In this document: one piece after another, positions 43,273 to 50,957 of the stretch
Numbering within the stretch: position 1 is the stretch's first letter
Layout: each line of letters opens with the position of its first letter
NCBI RefSeq assembly: GCF_013179515.1
Contig: NZ_JABMCN010000002.1
Location: forward strand, 1 to 60,141
Direction: 5' to 3'
From: Pseudomonas sp. CM27
GTDB taxonomy: Bacteria; Pseudomonadota; Gammaproteobacteria; Pseudomonadales; Pseudomonadaceae
Length of the DNA: 60,141 bases
Notes under the pieces: generated by a model
What the model saw: the letters and a program-made list of their open reading frames with translations, nothing else
What the model was told of the DNA's origin: nothing
Databases searched by the model: none
Made by a program: the position numbers and the translations under genes

Positions 43273-45963
43273 TCAGGCCACCGGTCCACGCGGATAACGC
43301 TTCAACCGCTCGGCCAGCTCGCGCCCCGGAATCGGCCGGTCGAACAGGTACCCCTGGCCCACGTCGCAGCGGTGCCGGCGCAAGAATGCCAGCTGCGCCG
43401 GCGTCTCGATGCCCTCGGCCACCACCTTCAGCTTCAGGTTGTGCGCCATGGCCACCACGGCCGAGGTGATTTCCATGTCGTCCTGGTTGTCCGGGATTTC
43501 GTTGATGAAGCTGCGGTCGATCTTGAGGATGTCGATCGGAAACTTCTTCAGGTAGCTCAGCGACGAATAACCGGTGCCGAAGTCATCCATGGCCAGGGTC
43601 AGCCCCAGGGCTTTCAACTCGTCCAGCTGGCGGTGGGTGTCTTCACTGGCTTCCAGCAGCAGGCCTTCGGTCAGCTCCAGCTCCAGCAGGTGCGGGGGCA
43701 GGGCTTCTTCCTTGAGGATGGTGCTGATCGACGCCACCAGGTCCGGGTCGGAGAACTGCTTGGGCGACAGGTTGATGGCCACGTGCAGGTTGCCCAGGCC
43801 GGCTTTGCGCAGTTGCTGGCTCATGCAGCACGCCTGGCGCACCACCCATTTGCCGATGGGGATGATCAGGCCGGTTTCCTCGGCCACGCTGATGAACTGG
43901 TCCGGGCGGATCATGCCGCGCTCGGGGTGGTTCCAGCGCAACAGCGCTTCCAGGCCCAGCAGCCGACCGCTGCGCAGGCAGATCTTGGGCTGGTAGAACA
44001 CTTCCAGCTCGTTCTGGGTCAGGGCGCGGCGCAGGTTGTTCTCTACGAACAGTTTGTAGCTGGCTTCGGCGTTCAGCACTTCGGTAAACACCTGTACCTG
44101 ATGCTTGCCGTTGGCCTTGGCCTTGTGCAGCGCCAGGCCGGCGTTTTTCATCAGGCTCGCCGGGTTGACGCCGTGCAGCGGGGCGCAGGCCAGGCCGACC
44201 GAGGCGGTCACGTTGATCAGCTGGTTATCGACGAACATCGGCTTGTCGAGGGTACGCAGCAACTGCAGGGCAACGCCTTGGCCGTCTTCCAGGCTGGTGT
44301 CATCGAGCAGCACGGCGAACTCGTTGCTGGCAAAGCGCGCCAGGATGCCCCCGGCGTGCAGGCTGTTGCGCAGGCGCCGGGCCAGGCTGATCAGCAGCTT
44401 GTCGCCGGTCTGGTGGCCGAGGCTGTCGTTGATGCGCTTGAAGTTGTCGATGTCGACCAGCAGCAGGCACATCGACTTTTCGCCATCGTGGGCGAAGCGC
44501 TCGTCCAGGCTGCGGATGAACGCAGGGCGGTTGCCCAGGTTGGTCAGGTTGTCGGTGTAGGCCAGGCGCTCGATGCGTTGCTGGGCCAGCTTGGTCTGGG
44601 TGACGTCTTCGTAGATGCCGATGTAATGGGTCAGCTCACGGTTGTCGCCATACACCTTGGAAATCGACAACTGGCCCCAGTACGGCTCCAGGTTCTTGCG
44701 CCGGCTTTTGAATTCGCCCTGCCAGCTGTTGCCCATGGCCAGGCTCGACGGTGAGTCGAACAGCAGTTCGCTGAGGTTTTCCAGCGCCGGCAGCTCGCCC
44801 AGGTGGCGGCCTTGCACTTCATCGGTGCTGTACTGGGTAATGGCGGTGAAGCTTGGGTTGACGTACTCCACCCGGCCGTCGCGGTTCACCAGCAGGAAGG
44901 CGCTGGCGCTTTGCTCGACCGCGCGCTGGAACAGATGCAGGGCGCTGGCCGCAGTACGCCGGTTGTGGTTGGTGATGACCTGGGCGAACTGGTCGGCCAA
45001 CTCGCCGGCGAAGGCGATTTCATCCGACTGCCAGGCCCTTGGCTGGCCGGTCTGTTCCAGGCACAGCACGCCCACGACCTGCCCATCGACGCGGATACTG
45101 GCGTCGAGCATGGCTTTGTTTTCCGGTCGCAGGCTTTTTGCCAGGGCGCGGGTGCGCGGGTCGTGGTTGGCGTTGTGGGCGTCGATCGCGCGGCTGGCGT
45201 GCAGCGCATCGAGGTAGTCCGGGAAACGGCTGGCATCGATGGCTTCGGGCTGACGGTGCTTCTGGGCGTCGCGGTACCAGGCAGTGATCGGCTCCAGGCG
45301 CTGCTCATCCAGGTGCCAGATGCTGGCGCTGTCGACCTTGTAGATCTCGCAGGCGCTGCGGGTGATCAGCTGGGCGGCCTCCAGCAGCGAGTTCTCGGCG
45401 CTGTAGCGCTGGCGGGCCAGGCGCAGGATAAGGTCTTGCTGGCCGTGTACACGTTCCAGGTGTTCAAGTTGCTCTTGCTGGGCGCGTTGGTTCAGTTGCA
45501 GGGCCAGTTGCAGGCGGTTGTTGCGCGATTCCAGCTCACTGGCTTCGCTTTCGCCTGCGTCTTCAAGCGGTTCGTCCAGCACACTCAGGTAGCCACGCAG
45601 CAGCTGGCGGTTGTGCTGTTTGTAGGCCTCACCGGCTTCCAGCAGGCGCAGCGATGCGGTTGGGGTGTGCAGGGTGTAGCGCACCCGGTAATAGCTGCGC
45701 TTGGCCAGTTGCAGCTGGATCTCGTCGTGCAGCCGGTAGCGTGCCTCGGGCTCCATCAGGCTGGCGTAGGGCGCGTCGACCAAGGCGCACAGGTCGCCGG
45801 CCAGCAGGCCGAACTGGCGCTCGCAGGCAGCGTCCAGGTAGAGCATGGCCCAGGTGGCTTCGTTGAGCCTTTCGAAACGCAGCATGCCGAGCCGCGAGGG
45901 CACGGGTAGCTGCGTGACGACCTCGGCCGCCACACGGCTGGCGGCATCGGGTTGGCTTTTCAT
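43273..45963 (-). CDS. dipA: Cyclic-di-GMP phosphodiesterase DipA (PAS-GAF-PAS-degenerate GGDEF-EAL)
   Basis: 896 aa. Order: N-terminal PAS-like region (about 30-125), helical linker, GAF-like domain (about 205-355), PAS (about 370-480), GGDEF (about 490-650) and EAL (about 660-890). The GGDEF site reads ASNEF ([12 protein letters not shown]), so it should not make c-di-GMP. The EAL motifs are intact ([37 protein letters not shown]), so it should hydrolyse it. The ASNEF variant and the position beside aceF/aceE and msrA match P. aeruginosa DipA (PA5017), a dispersion-linked phosphodiesterase. I start at ATG 45961-45963 (MKSQPDAAS); the frame to 46053 is rejected. It has its own upstream region. 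Confidence 0.9.
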   Translation of the reverse strand: MKSQPDAASRVAAEVVTQLPVPSRLGMLRFERLNEATWAMLYLDAACERQFGLLAGDLCALVDAPYASLMEPEARYRLHDEIQLQLAKRSYYRVRYTLHTPTASLRLLEAGEAYKQHNRQLLRGYLSVLDEPLEDAGESEASELESRNNRLQLALQLNQRAQQEQLEHLERVHGQQDLILRLARQRYSAENSLLEAAQLITRSACEIYKVDSASIWHLDEQRLEPITAWYRDAQKHRQPEAIDASRFPDYLDALHASRAIDAHNANHDPRTRALAKSLRPENKAMLDASIRVDGQVVGVLCLEQTGQPRAWQSDEIAFAGELADQFAQVITNHNRRTAASALHLFQRAVEQSASAFLLVNRDGRVEYVNPSFTAITQYSTDEVQGRHLGELPALENLSELLFDSPSSLAMGNSWQGEFKSRRKNLEPYWGQLSISKVYGDNRELTHYIGIYEDVTQTKLAQQRIERLAYTDNLTNLGNRPAFIRSLDERFAHDGEKSMCLLLVDIDNFKRINDSLGHQTGDKLLISLARRLRNSLHAGGILARFASNEFAVLLDDTSLEDGQGVALQLLRTLDKPMFVDNQLINVTASVGLACAPLHGVNPASLMKNAGLALHKAKANGKHQVQVFTEVLNAEASYKLFVENNLRRALTQNELEVFYQPKICLRSGRLLGLEALLRWNHPERGMIRPDQFISVAEETGLIIPIGKWVVRQACCMSQQLRKAGLGNLHVAINLSPKQFSDPDLVASISTILKEEALPPHLLELELTEGLLLEASEDTHRQLDELKALGLTLAMDDFGTGYSSLSYLKKFPIDILKIDRSFINEIPDNQDDMEITSAVVAMAHNLKLKVVAEGIETPAQLAFLRRHRCDVGQGYLFDRPIPGRELAERLKRYPRGPVA

Positions 45964-46187
45964 CGAAGACTCGCTTGAAGAGGGGGCGCGGCCTTGGGGC
46001 GGCGGCGGTTCTGGCAAGGTTGCATCATGTCCCGAGGGCTGGCAAGCGGCCATGTGGGATGCTGTGGACGGGTTATCGGCTGTTTGGCCGGAAATGTTAG
46101 TTCGCCTTGAGAATTTTGGCGTCTGGGAGATCGAGCGCCGCGCGGGCGGCGCTGGGTTTCCCAGGCGCTGAAACTCTACCGGCGGAC

Positions 46188-46213
46188 AAAAAAAGCCCCG
46201 CCAGTTGGCGGGG
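46188..46213 (-). terminator. Intrinsic terminator of the aceEF operon
   Basis: Stem CCCCGCCA / TGGCGGGG with a two-base loop, and on the minus strand a run of seven T after it (AAAAAAA at 46188-46194 on the plus strand), about 65 bp after the aceF stop. Confidence 0.9.
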
Positions 46214-46246
46214 TTGAGGTACGAGCGTGGCAGCTCGAAAAGGGTA

Positions 46247-46268
46247 CTGCCCCTGCACGCAGGGGCAG
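46247..46268. terminator. Second hairpin directly after aceF
   Basis: Perfect 10-bp stem CTGCCCCTGC / GCAGGGGCAG with AC loop, ten bases beyond the aceF stop and before the main terminator. Without T-tract it likely protects the aceF 3' end. Confidence 0.6.
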
Positions 46269-46277
46269 TGTGCAGCT

Positions 46278-47915
46278 TTACAGCAGCATGGTGCGGATAT
46301 CGCCCAGCACGTCGCCCAGGCGCTTGGTGAAGCGCGCAGCGGCAGCGCCGTTGATCACACGGTGATCGTACGACAACGACAGCGGCAGCATCAGCTTAGG
46401 CTGGAAGGCCTTGCCATCCCAGACCGGCTGCATGGTCGCCTTGGAGACGCCCAGGATAGCCACTTCCGGCGCGTTGACGATCGGCGTGAAGCCGGTGCCG
46501 CCAATGTGGCCGAGGCTGGAAATGGTGAAGCAAGCGCCTTGCATCTCGTCAGCCGACAGCTTCTTGGTGCGGGCTTTTTCGGCCAGCGCAGCAGCTTCGG
46601 CAGCCAGTTGCAGCAGGCTCTTCTGGTCGACGTTCTTGATCACAGGGACCAGCAGGCCGTCCGGGGTGTCCACGGCGAAGCCGACGTTGACGTACTTCTT
46701 GCGGATGATGGCCTTGCCGCTTGGTGCCAGCGAGCTGTTGAAGTCCGGCAGTTCCTTCAGCAGGAACGCGCAAGCCTTCAGCAGCAGCGGCAGCACGGTC
46801 AGCTTGACGCCAGCCTTCTCGGCCACGGCCTTCTGCGCAACGCGGAAGGCTTCCAGCTCGGTGATGTCGGCGGAGTCGAACTGGGTGACGTGTGGCACGT
46901 TCAGCCAGCTGCGGTGCAGGTTGGCAGCACCGACCTGCATCAGGCGGGTCAGGGCCACTTCTTCCACTTCACCGAACTTGCTGAAGTCCACGGCAGGGAT
47001 CGGCGGGATGCCAGCACCACCGGTTGCACCGGCGGCGGCCGGCGCTTCCTTGGCCTTCTGCATCATCGCTTTGACGTAGACCTGCACGTCTTCTTTCAGG
47101 ATGCGGCCGTGCGGGCCGGTGGCGGCAACAGCGCCCAGCTCGACACCGAATTCACGGGCCAGTTGGCGTACCGCCGGGCCTGCGTGAACCTTGGCGTTGT
47201 TGCCGGCAGCCGGTGCAGTAGCAACCGGTGCAGCGGCAGCAGCCGGGGCGGCAGCGGCAGGTGCGGCAGCAGGTGCAGCCTCAGCCTTGGCCGGGGCAGC
47301 AGCGGCAGGCGCCGGTGCGGCAGCCGGGGCAGCGCCCGCGACTTCCAGCTTGAGGATCAGGTCGCCAGTGCCGACTTCGTCGTCCAGCTTGCAGATCACT
47401 TCCTTGACCACGCCAGCGGCAGGCGAAGGGATTTCCATGGAGGCCTTGTCGGACTCCAGGGTAATCAGCGACTGGTCGGCTTCGACGGTGTCGCCGGCCT
47501 TGACCAGTACTTCGATGATCTTGGCCTTGCCCGACGAACCGATATCCGGCACGTGGATGTCCTGCACGCTGGCGGCAGCCGGGGCTGCTGCCGGAGCAGG
47601 CGCTGGTGCGGCTTCAGCGGCAGGCGCTGCAGCAGCCTGGGCCGGGGCAGCGGCAGGCGCCTCAGGCGCCGCAGCAGCGGCGCCCTCGGCTTCCAGTACC
47701 AGCAGCTCGTCGCCTTCTTTCAGGCGGTCGCCCAGCTTGACCTTCAGTTCCTTGATGACACCGGCCTTGGGGGCCGGGATCTCCATGGAGGCCTTGTCGG
47801 ACTCCAGGGTCAGCAGGCTCTGGTCAGCCTCGATACGGTCACCGACCTTGACGAACAGCTCGATGATTTCACCTTCACCGCTGCCGATGTCAGGTACGCG
47901 AATGAGTTCGCTCAC
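46278..47915 (-). CDS. aceF: Dihydrolipoyl acetyltransferase (E2 of pyruvate dehydrogenase)
   Basis: 545 aa with two lipoyl domains (lipoyl Lys K41 and K157, each in ESDKASMEIP), Ala/Pro-rich linkers, a peripheral-subunit binding domain (VRQLAREFGVELGAVAATGPHG, about 240-280) and the catalytic acetyltransferase domain ending SLSYDHRVINGAAAARF. E2 forms the core of the complex and accepts acetyl groups from AceE. It lies 13 bp downstream of aceE. The DHRVINGA catalytic motif has Asn where many E2s have Asp; related pseudomonad and Azotobacter sequences share this as I recall. The two-lipoyl layout is the usual P. putida form. Confidence 0.96.
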   Translation of the reverse strand: MSELIRVPDIGSGEGEIIELFVKVGDRIEADQSLLTLESDKASMEIPAPKAGVIKELKVKLGDRLKEGDELLVLEAEGAAAAAPEAPAAAPAQAAAAPAAEAAPAPAPAAAPAAASVQDIHVPDIGSSGKAKIIEVLVKAGDTVEADQSLITLESDKASMEIPSPAAGVVKEVICKLDDEVGTGDLILKLEVAGAAPAAAPAPAAAAPAKAEAAPAAAPAAAAPAAAAAPVATAPAAGNNAKVHAGPAVRQLAREFGVELGAVAATGPHGRILKEDVQVYVKAMMQKAKEAPAAAGATGGAGIPPIPAVDFSKFGEVEEVALTRLMQVGAANLHRSWLNVPHVTQFDSADITELEAFRVAQKAVAEKAGVKLTVLPLLLKACAFLLKELPDFNSSLAPSGKAIIRKKYVNVGFAVDTPDGLLVPVIKNVDQKSLLQLAAEAAALAEKARTKKLSADEMQGACFTISSLGHIGGTGFTPIVNAPEVAILGVSKATMQPVWDGKAFQPKLMLPLSLSYDHRVINGAAAARFTKRLGDVLGDIRTMLL

Positions 47916-47928
47916 TTAAAAATACTCC

Positions 47929-50574
47929 TCAGCAGTCCAGTGGGTTGCGCTTGTCCGGGTCGATGCCGAACTTGACGATGGCGTCAGCCACAACCTTGGG
48001 TTCGATCTCGCCACGGTCAGCCAGGGCTTCCAGGGCAGCCAGCACCACGAAGTGGCGGTCGACTTCGAAGAAGTGACGCAGCTTCTTGCGGCTGTCGCTG
48101 CGGCCGTAACCGTCGGTACCCAGTACCTTGAACTCTTTGCTCGGTACCCACTGGCGAATCTGTTCGGCGAACAGCTTCATGTAGTCGGTAGAAGCGATGA
48201 CCGGGCCTTTGCGACCGTTCAGGCACTGCTCGACGTAAGTCTCCTGTGGCTTCTGGCCAGGCTTCAGGCGGTTTGCGCGTTCCACGGCCAGGCCGTCGCG
48301 ACGCAGTTCGTTGAAGCTGGTGACGCTCCACACGTCGGCACCGACGTTGAACTCTTCACGCAGGATCTTCGCCGCTTCGCGGACTTCGCGCAGGATGGTG
48401 CCGGAGCCCATCAGCTGAACGTGGTGCGCGGCTTCGCGGGTGTCTTCCTCGAGCAGGTACATGCCCTTGATGATGCCTTCCTCGACACCGGCCGGCATGG
48501 CTGGCTGCTGGTAGGATTCGTTCATCACGGTGATGTAGTAGAAGATGTCCTGTTGCTCTTCGGTCATCTTCTTCATGCCGTCCTGGATGATCACCGCCAG
48601 CTCGTAGCCGTAGGTCGGATCGTAGGTGCGGCAGTTCGGGATGGTGCCCGCCATCATATGGCTGTGACCGTCTTCGTGCTGCAGGCCTTCACCGTTCAGG
48701 GTGGTGCGCCCGGCAGTACCGCCGATCAGGAAGCCACGGGTGCGGCTGTCGCCAGCGGCCCAGGCCAGGTCGCCGATACGCTGGAAACCGAACATCGAGT
48801 AGAAGATGTAGAACGGCAGCATCGGCTGGTTGTGGCAGCTGTACGAGGTACCGGCAGCGATGAACGACGACATGGCGCCGGCTTCGTTGATGCCTTCCTC
48901 GAGGATCTGGCCCTTCTTGTCTTCGCGGTAGAACATCACCTGGTCTTTATCGACTGGCTCGTAGAGCTGGCCGACCGACGAGTAGATGCCCAGCTGGCGG
49001 AACATGCCTTCCATACCGAAGGTACGGGCTTCGTCCGGGATGATCGGGACGATGCGCTGGCCGATGTCCTTGTCCTTGACCAGCTGCGCCAGAATACGCA
49101 CGAAGGCCATGGTGGTGGAGATTTCGCGGTCGCCCGAGCCGTCCAGGATCGCTTTCAGCGTTTCCAGTGGCGGGGTCGGCACGCTGAAGCTCTTGGCGCG
49201 GCGCTGTGGCACGAAGCCGCCCAGGGCTGCACGGCGCTCGGCCAGGTATTTGGCTTCGGCAGAACCTTCTTCCGGCTTGAAGAACGGCAGGTTCTCCAGG
49301 TCGGCATCCTTGACCGGGATGTCGAAGCGATCACGGAAGTGACGCAGGCTGTCGACGTCGACCTTCTTGGTGTTGTGCGCGGTGTTCTTGGCTTCGCCAG
49401 CACCGGTGCCGTAACCCTTGATGGTCTTGGCCAGGATGACGGTCGGCTGCTCTTTATGGTTCACAGCCTGGTGGTACGCCGCGTAGACCTTGTACGGGTC
49501 GTGGCCGCCACGGTTGAGCTTCCAGATCTCGTCGTCGGACAGGTCTTCGACCATGGCCTTGAGCTCTGGGGTGTTGAAGAAGTTTTCACGAACGTACGCG
49601 CCGTCTTTGGCTTTGTAGTTCTGGTACTCGCCGTCGATGACTTCGTCCATGCGGCGCTGCAGGGCACCGTTGGTGTCCTTGGCCAGCAGTGGGTCCCAGA
49701 AGCGGCCCCAGACGACTTTGTTGACGTTCCAGCCACCGCCACGGAACACGCCTTCGAGTTCCTGGATGATCTTGCCGTTGCCGCGAACCGGGCCGTCGAG
49801 GCGCTGCAGGTTGCAGTTGATGACGAAGATCAGGTTGTCCAGCTTCTCGCGGCCGGCCAGGGCGATTGCGCCCAGGGATTCCGGCTCGTCGCACTCGCCG
49901 TCGCCCATGAAGCACCAGACCTTCTGCTTGCCGGCCGGGATGAAGCCACGGGCTTCCAGGTACTTCATGAAGCGCGCCTGGTAGATGGCCTGGATCGGGC
50001 CCAGACCCATCGATACGGTCGGGAACTGCCAGAAGTCAGGCATCAGCCATGGGTGTGGGTACGAAGACAGGCCTTTGCCGTCCACTTCCTGACGGAAGTT
50101 GTTCATCTGCTCTTCGTTGATGCGGCCTTCCATGAAGGCACGGGCGTAGACGCCTGGCGAAGCGTGGCCCTGGAAGAACACCAGGTCGCCGCCGTGTTCA
50201 TCGGTCGGGGCCTGGAAGAAGTAGTTGAAGCCGATGTCGTACAGGGTGGCGCTGGAGGCGAAGCTGGAGATGTGTCCGCCCAGGTCCGAGTCTTTCAGGT
50301 TGGTGCGCATGACCATGGCCAGGGCGTTCCAACGCACCATCGAGCGAATGCGGCGTTCCATGAACAGGTCGCCAGGCATGCGTGCTTCGTGGGTGACAGG
50401 GATGGTGTTGCGGTATGGCGTGGTGATCGCATACGGCAGCTGGGAGCCACTGCGGGTGGCCAGCTCGCCCATACGGGTCATCAGGTAATGAGCGCGGTCT
50501 TCGCCTTCTTTGTCGAGGACCGACTCCAGGGCATCCAGCCATTCCTGGGTTTCGATTGGATCGAGGTCTTGCAT
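47929..50574 (-). CDS. aceE: Pyruvate dehydrogenase E1 component
   Basis: 881 aa homodimeric E1. The ThDP motif is GDGECDEPESLGAIALAGREK with NLIFVINCNLQRLDGPVRGN; GTAGRTTLNGEGLQHEDGHS and FGMEGMFRQLGIYS are typical. It decarboxylates pyruvate and reductively acetylates the AceF lipoyl group. It is the first gene of aceE-aceF, divergent from glnE. Two near-identical palindromes 110-176 bp upstream of the start are candidate operators. Confidence 0.96.
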   Translation of the reverse strand: MQDLDPIETQEWLDALESVLDKEGEDRAHYLMTRMGELATRSGSQLPYAITTPYRNTIPVTHEARMPGDLFMERRIRSMVRWNALAMVMRTNLKDSDLGGHISSFASSATLYDIGFNYFFQAPTDEHGGDLVFFQGHASPGVYARAFMEGRINEEQMNNFRQEVDGKGLSSYPHPWLMPDFWQFPTVSMGLGPIQAIYQARFMKYLEARGFIPAGKQKVWCFMGDGECDEPESLGAIALAGREKLDNLIFVINCNLQRLDGPVRGNGKIIQELEGVFRGGGWNVNKVVWGRFWDPLLAKDTNGALQRRMDEVIDGEYQNYKAKDGAYVRENFFNTPELKAMVEDLSDDEIWKLNRGGHDPYKVYAAYHQAVNHKEQPTVILAKTIKGYGTGAGEAKNTAHNTKKVDVDSLRHFRDRFDIPVKDADLENLPFFKPEEGSAEAKYLAERRAALGGFVPQRRAKSFSVPTPPLETLKAILDGSGDREISTTMAFVRILAQLVKDKDIGQRIVPIIPDEARTFGMEGMFRQLGIYSSVGQLYEPVDKDQVMFYREDKKGQILEEGINEAGAMSSFIAAGTSYSCHNQPMLPFYIFYSMFGFQRIGDLAWAAGDSRTRGFLIGGTAGRTTLNGEGLQHEDGHSHMMAGTIPNCRTYDPTYGYELAVIIQDGMKKMTEEQQDIFYYITVMNESYQQPAMPAGVEEGIIKGMYLLEEDTREAAHHVQLMGSGTILREVREAAKILREEFNVGADVWSVTSFNELRRDGLAVERANRLKPGQKPQETYVEQCLNGRKGPVIASTDYMKLFAEQIRQWVPSKEFKVLGTDGYGRSDSRKKLRHFFEVDRHFVVLAALEALADRGEIEPKVVADAIVKFGIDPDKRNPLDC

Positions 50575-50683
50575 GGCTTGCTCCAGGGCGGAAAGGCAAC
50601 CAGAATCGATTGCCTGAGATTGCGACTGGCCTTATGGGCAGACGTCGTGAATTCTTGGATTACCGGGGTGTCATCCGGCGCCG

Positions 50684-50698
50684 TGTAGTTTTACTACA
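50684..50698. promoter_or_regulatory. Palindromic candidate operator 1 upstream of aceE
   Basis: TGTAGTTTTACTACA, a perfect palindrome apart from the central base, followed by TTTG. Confidence 0.65.
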
Positions 50699-50735
50699 TT
50701 TGCTTCCGCATTTCATGCTTTTACACGACATGAGT

Positions 50736-50750
50736 AGTAGTAAAACTACA
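50736..50750. promoter_or_regulatory. Palindromic candidate operator 2 upstream of aceE
   Basis: AGTAGTAAAACTACA, which equals the reverse complement of operator 1 at 14 of 15 positions and is also followed by TTTG. Centres lie 52 bp apart, about five helical turns. The dyad is typical of GntR- or LysR-type dimers; the regulator is unknown. Confidence 0.65.
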
Positions 50751-50957
50751 TTTGTGCGACGTTTGGTCGCACCTTGGCTTGTGAGGAAAAACGTTCATGT
50801 TGGTTGGCATTGTGTCGCGAACGGGTGGTTCTTGATGTTTGTTGCCAGATTTTCGTTTTTTTCAGCTATTTCCAACTTTTGTACGACAGTCCAACCGTGG
50901 TCCGGCTTTCCCTTGGCCGCTTTTTCCCTTCTATTTCACGCCGATCAAGGATAGACC

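Larger units (their letters stand above)
50575..50957. promoter_or_regulatory. aceE-glnE divergent regulatory region
   Basis: 383 bp. It holds the two 15-bp palindromes at 50684-50698 and 50736-50750 and no gene. Between them and glnE the sequence is AT-rich with T-runs, suitable for promoters of glnE and, on the other strand, aceE. No further gene or hairpin is evident. Confidence 0.6.

Noticed and set aside
44803..45909. 368-aa plus-strand frame over dipA, and similar frames over aceF and aceE
   Set aside because: Shadows of real minus-strand genes with recognisable domains.
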